From assembly GCA_020205615.1 (NCBI GenBank), contig CM035166.1:94561065-94625064 (forward strand): DNA of 64,000 nucleotides, read 5' to 3'. The notes beneath the pieces are model-generated. The model searched no databases and was not told the origin of the DNA. It was given only the letters and a program-made list of their open reading frames with translations. The position numbers and the translations under genes are program-made. The DNA is from Panax quinquefolius (taxonomy: Eukaryota > Streptophyta > Magnoliopsida > Apiales > Araliaceae). Shown here one piece after another: positions 57,376 through 64,000 of this stretch (the first letter of the stretch is position 1; the number at the start of each line of letters is the position of its first letter).

Positions 57376-60108
57376 AGAATTCTTCAAAATTATGGCATCA
57401 ACGCTTAGGCCATATTTTAAAAGACAGATGCAACGTTTTATAAAGGATGGAATTCTTCATTCACTAGATTTTTCTAATCTTGACCATTGTATTGAATGTA
57501 TAAAAGGAAAATTTATGAAAGGTAATAAGAAAGGAGCAACTAGAAGTAGTGCACTTCTTGAGGTGATTCACACTGATATATGTGGACCATTTTCTCTAGG
57601 AATTGGTGGACACAAATCTTTTATTACGTTCATTGATGACTATTCTCGTTATACTTATGTCTACCTAATTAATGAAAATTTTGAATCACTAAATATGTTT
57701 AAAGTTTTCAAGACAGAAGTTGAAAATTAAGTTGACCGAAAAATTAAAGTTGTGAGATCAGATAGAGGCGGAGAGTATTATGGTAAACACTCCGATACAG
57801 GTCATAGTCCTGGCCCATTTGCCTTATTTTGTCAAGAAAATGGAATCGTCACTCGATATCTGATGCCTAGTACCATGACGAAATGGTGTAGTTGAGAAGC
57901 GAAAATCGTACCCTATTGGATATGAGTGCGTAGTATGTTATGTAATTCTAAACTTACACGTGTTTTTTGTGGTGAGGCATTAAAGGCAGGTTGTTCATAT
58001 TTTAAATCGGGTTCCTAGCAAATCATGTCCCTAACACTCCTTATGAAATTTGGACGGTAGGAAACCTAGTTTAAAATACTTACGAGTGTGTGAAATTTGT
58101 CATCACCGAGGTTAAGATTTTAATCCATAAATAAAGAAACTTGACTCTAAAACCATTAGTTGCCATTTCATTGGATATCTGAGAGATCTAAGGGTTTTTG
58201 ATTTCTTGTCCTCGCGTACCACTAGAATTGTTGAGACCCATGCATGCAGAGTTTTTAGAGAATGGTGATTTAAGTGGGAGTGGTGAGCCTAGAAAAATTG
58301 ATCTTGAAGAAAACATGTTTTATGTTTCTAATCCTGTAATTCAAGAACGTGAGGCACAAGAACCTCCTATTGAGGCGAATGATGCCCCTGAGATAGCTGA
58401 GCCGCCACCTAATGTTGAACCTCACATTATTGAAAATCATATTCCTGAAATTGTGCAGCCTTTACGTAGGTCCGAAAGACCTAGAAAACCTATTAATTTT
58501 GATGATTTTATAACCTATCTTAATGAGATTGACTATGATTCACGTAAGATTAATGATTCTATCTCCTATAAAGAGGCCATTACAAGTGCTCAATCAACTC
58601 AATGGCTTGAAGCCATGAATGATGAGTTGAAATCAATGGAGCTTAATAATGTTTGGGATCTTAAAAAATTACCAAAAGGTTTTAAACCTGTTTGCTGTAA
58701 GTGGGTCTATAAGACCAAATTAGATCCTAAAGGGAACGTTGAAAGGTATAAAGCTCGATTGGTTGCTAAGGATTCACTCAAAAAGAAGGTGTGGAGTATA
58801 ATGAAAATTTCTCTCTAGTATACAAGAAAGATTCATTTAGAATACTAATGACTTTAGTAGCTCATTATGATTTAGAGTTACATCAGATGGATGTTAAAAC
58901 TGCATTCCTTAATGGTAAATTGCATGAGAATGTCTATATGACACAACCATAAGGTTTTAATTGGTTAAAGGCAATGACCATATGGTATGTAGACTTAAGA
59001 AGTCCATATATGGGTTAAAATAGACTTCTCGACAATGGTATCTTAAGTTTCACGAGGTGATGAATAATTTTGATTTTAAGAAAAAAAATATAGTGGATCA
59101 ATGCATATATATACTTGAAGGTCAGTGGGAGTAAATTTGTTATTCTTGTTTTGATATGAAGGATCTCGGTGAAGCCTCTTATGTTATAGGAATTTAAATT
59201 CATTGAGATAGGTCTCGCCGGATATTAATTAGGATTGTCCCAAAGAGCTTATATTGACAAAGTTCTTAACAAATACAACATGCAAAATTGCTCCCCTACT
59301 GTCGCCCATATTGTTAAGCGTGACAAATTTGGCTCATATCAATGTCCTAAGAATCACCTTGAGCGTGATAAAATGAATCTTATTCCCTATACTTACGTGG
59401 TTGGGGAGTCTTATGTATGCTCAAGTTAAATACTGTCGTCCGGATATAGCATATATAAGCGGCATGCTTGGAAGTTACTAGTTAAATCAAGTTTGGATCA
59501 ACTGGAAAGTACGAAAAAGGTTTTACGCTACTTACGAGTCTACTAAGGATATTTTGCTTTACATTTAGAAAAAGCAGATAACCTTGAAATTGTTGGTTAT
59601 TACGATTTTGATTTTGCTAAGTGTAAAGGCGAAAAGAAATCTACATTAGGGTACATCTTTATGCTTTGAGAGGCCTATTTCGTGGAAAACTCATAAGTAG
59701 GAGTTAACTACCACTTCCACGATGATGATGAGAATATGTGGCTTGTTATCATGCTACTTGTCACGCCTTATTATTAAGGAATCTTATTTCGGGACTTAAG
59801 GTTGTAGATTCCATTTCAGAGGCCATTGAAAGTATTTTATGATAATGATTATCTTTGTTAGTTTTCCAACATCACCATTTAAAGTGGTCTTTGAACTATA
59901 CCTCGACACTAAGTACTTATTTGTCAGGGAAATAGTTGAAAATCAAAACGTTGTCATTAAATATATTAGTACGCATGATATGTTAGTAGATCCACTTACG
60001 AATGGCTTACCACCCAAGCTCTTTTTAGAGCATGTTGTCGGCATGGGTTAAACTGGTAGTCTTAATTAGTAAGTTATTTTGATGTAAGACAACAATTTTG
60101 AGCTCGTT
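57376..60108 (+). pseudogene. Decayed Ty1/copia pol (integrase, RT, RNase H)
   Basis: Order GAG-pre-integrase, integrase, RT, RNase H, which is the copia order. The first part shows SSKLWHQRLGH (57377-57410), C-x2-C-type CIECIKGK (57492-57515), VIHTDICGPFSLG (57562-57600) with the first catalytic D, FIDDYSRYTYVYL (57630-57668), and VRSDRGGEYYGK (57752-57786) with the second. A glutamate follows in a VVEKR-like stretch near 57890. The frame 58198-58818 gives an acidic linker and the RT start (TQWLEAMNDELKSMELNNVW, CKWVYKTKLDPKGNVERYKA). LELHQMDVKTAFLNGKLHE (58873-58930) contains the first RT aspartate. The RT catalytic DD box is not found, and a deletion lies near 59100. RNase H traces (YVACYHATCH near 59736-59765, a TLGYI stretch near 59645) end at about 60050. 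No LTR is seen, and element G cuts in at 60109. Confidence 0.9.
58198..58818 (+). pseudogene. Copia linker and RT N-terminal part (longest open frame)
   Basis: 206 codons open. Residues from about 60 to 105 are Pro/Glu-rich (PEIAEPPPNVEPHIIENHIP), a typical integrase-to-RT linker, with RRSERPRKPINFDDF before the RT. The RVT_2 start, YKEAITSAQSTQWLEAMNDE, lies at about 120-145. The frame ends after YKARLVAK, where the family continues GFTQKEG; a frameshift takes the sequence into another frame (KKEGVEYNENFS-like at 58780-58815). Confidence 0.88.
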
Positions 60109-62445
60109 TATGAGACCCCAGATTTTATCAATAAAGATTTAAATTTTGTCGAAATAATTTTTAATATTATGGTGTGAATTTGAGATAATATTATAGTTGT
60201 GGGTAGTATTTATAAATTTTGCAAAAGTATGCAAGTGGTTATATTATATTCGATTGGTGGGGAATATTCGGTTTAGCGAGAATATTAAATAATAAGACTC
60301 AATCATTGGTGGACCCTAACAATGAAATTATTGTCGGATTGAGAAAACGACAAAATATTTTATTGAAATAACGGCGAAAGTTTTACCGTTGATCTTGTTG
60401 AACTACTTTCGGTAATAAAAATACGATGTCGTGTGGTTGCATAGTAGCACACTTATTGATTATTGATGCTTATGTGAGAAGTCACTCGGTTTGATTCCAT
60501 TATTATCGATTAATAATATGAATTATTATAGCGATAATGGCGTTTTATTTTATTAAGTATTATTAACGTAATAAAAGCGAAACATCTTTATATAAAAGCA
60601 GAATACTTTATTAAAGTTATTCTATAAATAGAATATATGATATTTTATTATACATAGTGTTGCATTGTATTTTGTATAGTGTTGCATAGTGTTTGCATAG
60701 TAAAATGTTTTTATATAAATAGAATATATGATATTTTATTTAAAAGATTTTGCTTTAAATATGGACCGTCGATTAAAATAAATCAATCTGGACCATTCAT
60801 GGATTAATTACTATGCATTCTATTTTCCTATAAATAGAAGCTCATTCCTTCATTATTTTCTTACGAATTCACTAAAACTACAGAGAGAAATTATAGAGAA
60901 AACTATAGAGAAAATCTATAGAGAGAAAGAAGAAAAGTATTACTTACTTCACTTTTCCAATATTCGGTTCTTCTAAGGTAAGGGGTATTATTTGTTTGTT
61001 GTACCCGTAAGGGTGTTATTCTTTTCTTATTCATGAAGAGAACTTACATTATTCCATTCATTATTATTACATTTGGAATAACATTTGTAAAAGTGGTATA
61101 CCCTATACATAACTTTTGTATGTCACGGCATACCCTATACTTGGTGAAATCCTTATGTTATTCCATTCTTATTTATTACATTGGAATAACTTTTGTCTGT
61201 GGAATCCCCTATACTTGGTGATCTTCTTACATTATTCCATTCTTTATTATTACATTTGGAATATCACATGCGTGTGTTTTACACCGACACACCCTATTCT
61301 ATTGTTTATTATTCACATTTATTATTACATTGGATCATCACATGTCGGTTGTGAATTTCACGACACAGTTCCGTTATTATTATTACATTGGAATAACTTT
61401 GTCATCTGAAATCTGCATGTATGGTGATTTCTTTTGTTATTCCATTCTTTATTATACCCGGTTGGTTAAAACTTTGACTTATACTCCATGAAATTAGTAG
61501 AATATCCTTGATATTTGCGTTTCATCCATATCTTTTCATGGAAATATTCTTGATCATTCTTGAATTTTACTCTACAAAAGCAGTATCTTGTTGACAATTT
61601 GGGCGTTATTAATTCTGGATAAAATAATTCTTGAACTTGTTTTATTGAATTATTATGTCATTGTCATCATCCTCATGATATATTATGTTATCTTTGGCTT
61701 ACGTGCATAGATGAACTTAGTATGATTATGACCGAGGATCATTCGGTATAATCATGGCTTTGTTATAAATGATGTGATAAAAGTCCTCGGTGGCACAATG
61801 TCACGATGATGGATAGTTTTTGGTATGATTATGACCGGGGGTGATTCGGTATAGTCATGACCATTGATAATTTGATGAAAATCCTTGGCCAGTGATGCGG
61901 GGATGATTAGATATTGTGGTTTATTCATTAAACCTGAGTCTTAATGATAAAAATTTATGAAAACCTTTTAAAACCTAAAAGATAATAGACTTTATTTTCT
62001 ACTTGACTCTTTTAATGGATTGCGTATTCACTGCAGATTAAACCGGTTGTCTATTGTATTTTATCGGTTTAACACTATTGAAGGCTAATGATAATTTATT
62101 ACGCATTATCTTAGTCATAATATTTCTTCTTGGGCTAGTTGAGCTCACCCTTTCTTTCTTTGTTCTCTTGAAATGAGAACATAGGCTGAGACGAGTCGGG
62201 AGCGGAGTAATGGTCGGAGGATAGCATTAGTAGTCCTCACTATTACGTGAAATAGTGTGATAATAGTTGTAATGAGGACTCCTTTTGAGTTTGTATAATA
62301 TCTAGTAGACAATATTTGTATTCAAACTCACGATTTATGTCGTATTATACCACGACAGATTATATTAGTAAGTTGTATTTGAATTTATGTACCATGTAAG
62401 TGGCGACCCAAGATGGGTGGCGTATACCTAATTTTGGGGCGTCAC
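60109..62445 (+). repeat. Element G 5' LTR (2337 bp)
   Basis: TATGAGACCCCAG ... GGGGCGTCAC. TATA box at 60829-60836, TGCATAGTGTT-like repeats near 60655-60705, GAGA leader near 60880-60930, hairpin units 61035-61470, and the cleanest copy of the covarying hairpin at 61722-61755. Confidence 0.9.
61722..61755 (+). other. Covarying hairpin in G LTR
   Basis: ATGATTAT, bulged G, ACCGA, loop GGATCAT, TCGGT, ATAATCAT. The inner stem is fully paired with a G-C where 15931-15964 has A-T. Confidence 0.7.
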
Positions 62446-63000
62446 GGTTGAATATCGAGCTTAGGGATATGATCCTGGCTAAGATGTGAGACTAGAACTA
62501 GGAGGGAGAGATAGGGAATTCCTTGCTAGTATGACCTACCTAAATTTATTTGGTATTTAATTGGTCGGTTAGAGTATAGGGATAATATGTGATATGTTAA
62601 TTAACCCTTGTTTTGTGACAGTGTTTGAGAATGACATCTGAAAATCTTTGAGATAAGCAATGAAGCACATGAGAGTGTTGATTCACTCAAACAAAAGGTA
62701 ACGACCAACAATACGATAATAATCATTATGGTGGCAACGGCTATCATGGAACAATGATAACCATCGTGGGAGAAATTATCATGCTAAGAATGGTAACCAC
62801 TTCGGTGGTAATCATGGCAAAGATAATAGAAGTGGAAATTGCAAGAAGAGAAGGTCATTTAGCCCAATTTTGTTGTGCACCAAAGTGAAGTCTAGCTGGG
62901 ACGGTGGCACCAATGGTGGATATGGACAAAACAAAGTCGTTGATTTTAGGAAGTGCATTTTTCATGACTTCTCAAAAAGCAAGTAAACCGAACGAAGTTA
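62446..63000 (+). pseudogene. Element G primer site and shortened gag
   Basis: The primer site is degenerate (GGTTGAATATCGAGCTTAGG, 62446-62465). The ATG at 62631 gives MTSENL and a stop soon after. As in element C, the Gag core is deleted: the sequence passes from the N-terminus to the His/Asn/Gly-rich linker (near 62700-62810), and the first zinc knuckle is missing (fusion to HLAQFCCAPK near 62850-62885). Confidence 0.8.
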
Positions 63001-63724
63001 ACACGGGTTAGTTAATTATAAATTGCAAAGTCTATACCTTATAAGATACCGGTTCTACCCATTATTTTATCTCTCTTGTTTGCGTTCAACGTTTAAATTT
63101 GACTCCGGAGAAGTTAGACTTTGACTTATTGGTTGAAACTTCGTTAGTAGGAGCCTTCGTTACCGCTACTATTTATTAATCTTGTTGTTTCAAATAAACA
63201 CTTTCACGTTACCTGTCGATCTTATCTCTTTGAAAATACTTGTCTTTGAGGTAATTTTTGAAAACGATTGATTAACTACTCATTATTCTTTTTGTAAGGT
63301 TGTTAGCTTTCATATTCTAACTTGAACCCTGTTATCTGAATTCAAAGTAACCAAATCCTAAAGTTAATCAACATGTTATATCAAGCCATAAGTAAAAGAG
63401 CCCGATCCTTTCGTTGTTGACTTCCTTGTGTGGAATGCACAAAGCGAAATTTACAGTAAACGCGTCGTGGTTGAAGATGGCAAGTTGATAGGTATCATTG
63501 TGAGGTGTTATCCGAGTTAAGGGATAGAAGTCACATTGGTATTAATGTGACGTACTTATCAAGTCTTGGACGAAATATGAGTTTTGAATGATATTTCTAT
63601 CATTAATAAATTTCTTAGGCGTATTCTTGAAGACTTCCTAGCCTACCCTAGGCGTGAAATCGAATTTTGTATTGACCCCAGTACTGAAACCCATTTCTTA
63701 AACCCTCAAATATTTCTTGACTAA
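63001..63724 (+). pseudogene. Element G protease remnant and linker
   Basis: The catalytic site reads DTGSTHYF (near 63042-63066) with the DTG intact, the only such copy in the window. KLDFDLLVETSLVGAFVT-like sequence follows at 63112-63170. The core and the rest match C 33780-34315. It ends at CTCAAATATTTCTTGACTAAAA near 63725. Confidence 0.75.
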
Positions 63725-64000
63725 AATGAGCAGGTTTCGTGGTTTATGATGAAAGTCATAATAAAAGCATTGGACTAATGAAAATCATGGGTATTAGTGG
63801 TATTAGTAAGTGTTATGATGAGTTATGTTTGGTTAGTATCTTGAAAACATGAAAGTTTCTTAGAAATCACAAAGAGTTGAAAATCGATTTTGGTGAAAAA
63901 GCGTAACATGAAATTCAATTGACCAAATCTCTTATTATATTTTGAATTTTTGAGTGTGGTCCAGTCCTAGAGTTAGATCTATGAGTTACCTAACTAATCC
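63725..64000 (+). other. Start of noncoding domain in element G
   Basis: Matches A 14281-14560 and C 34318-34595, up to TATGAGTTACCTAACTAATCC at the window edge. No coding signal. Confidence 0.8.

Larger units (their letters stand above)
60109..64000 (+). mobile_element. Element G: non-autonomous gypsy element, cut by the window edge
   Basis: 5' LTR 60109-62445, then primer site, shortened gag, protease remnant and the start of the noncoding domain shared with A and C (from about 63725). The 3' LTR lies outside the window. The first bases are TATGAGACCCC instead of TGTGAGACCCC, a single change. It is inserted at the end of the copia pol; the target duplication cannot be checked without the right end. 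Confidence 0.9.

Noticed and set aside
60109..64000. Endogenous viral (pararetrovirus) sequence
   Set aside because: LTRs with TG...CA ends, primer site and Ty3/gypsy or copia domain order are found. No movement protein or coat protein of plant pararetroviruses is visible.
1..64000. tRNA and rRNA genes
   Set aside because: No cloverleaf with A and B boxes and no rRNA core sequence was seen. tRNA-like matches are only the primer binding sites.

Overview
The window looks like a gene-poor, AT-rich stretch of nuclear DNA from a flowering plant, probably a eudicot. It has long nested LTR retrotransposons, tRNA-Met-type primer binding sites, CACTA-type transposon termini and a MITE-like sequence. 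There are no bacterial operons, no rRNA and no recognisable tRNA. A run of 100 N (57276-57375) is a scaffold gap, and copies of the same repeat differ mainly by small indels, so some frameshifts may be assembly errors rather than biology.

Layout. 1-2574: AT-rich flank with a MITE-like repeat. 2575-41642: an old minus-strand Ty3/gypsy element (here B) stretched to 39 kb by later insertions. These are F (5446-8285, short element with 1.3-kb LTRs), A (9725-18657), C (20595-38922, itself interrupted by E at 23136-33175) and a TRIM (40371-41089). A, C, E, F and the TRIM each have a perfect 5-bp target-site duplication (CGACC, GAATA, GATAA, TTTGA, AAACC). B has an imperfect one (ATAAT/ATAAC). Removing the insertions restores a B LTR of 2765 bp against 2763 bp at the other end. 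41643-42441: flank with two CACTA termini, one inside the other. 42442-about 52784: H, a minus-strand gypsy element with gag-pol remains. 52785-57275: low-copy DNA with a CACTA-like terminus, a stray gypsy gag-protease fragment and two candidate exons of a host gene on the minus strand. 57376-about 60108: a decayed Ty1/copia pol. 60109-64000: element G, cut by the window edge.

How the elements relate. E and H carry gag, protease, reverse transcriptase, RNase H, integrase and a C-terminal chromodomain-like tail, and look like the autonomous (now frameshifted) partners in a Tekay/Del-like chromovirus lineage. A, B, C and G share the LTR ends (TGTRARA...CGTCACA), the tRNA-Met primer site, the polypurine tract and the start of gag, but have lost most or all of RT and integrase. 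In A, C and G the missing pol is replaced by about 2 kb of noncoding DNA, part of it derived from an LTR. The most interesting unlabelled signal is a set of conserved hairpins in the LTRs and in that noncoding domain, one of which shows compensatory base changes.
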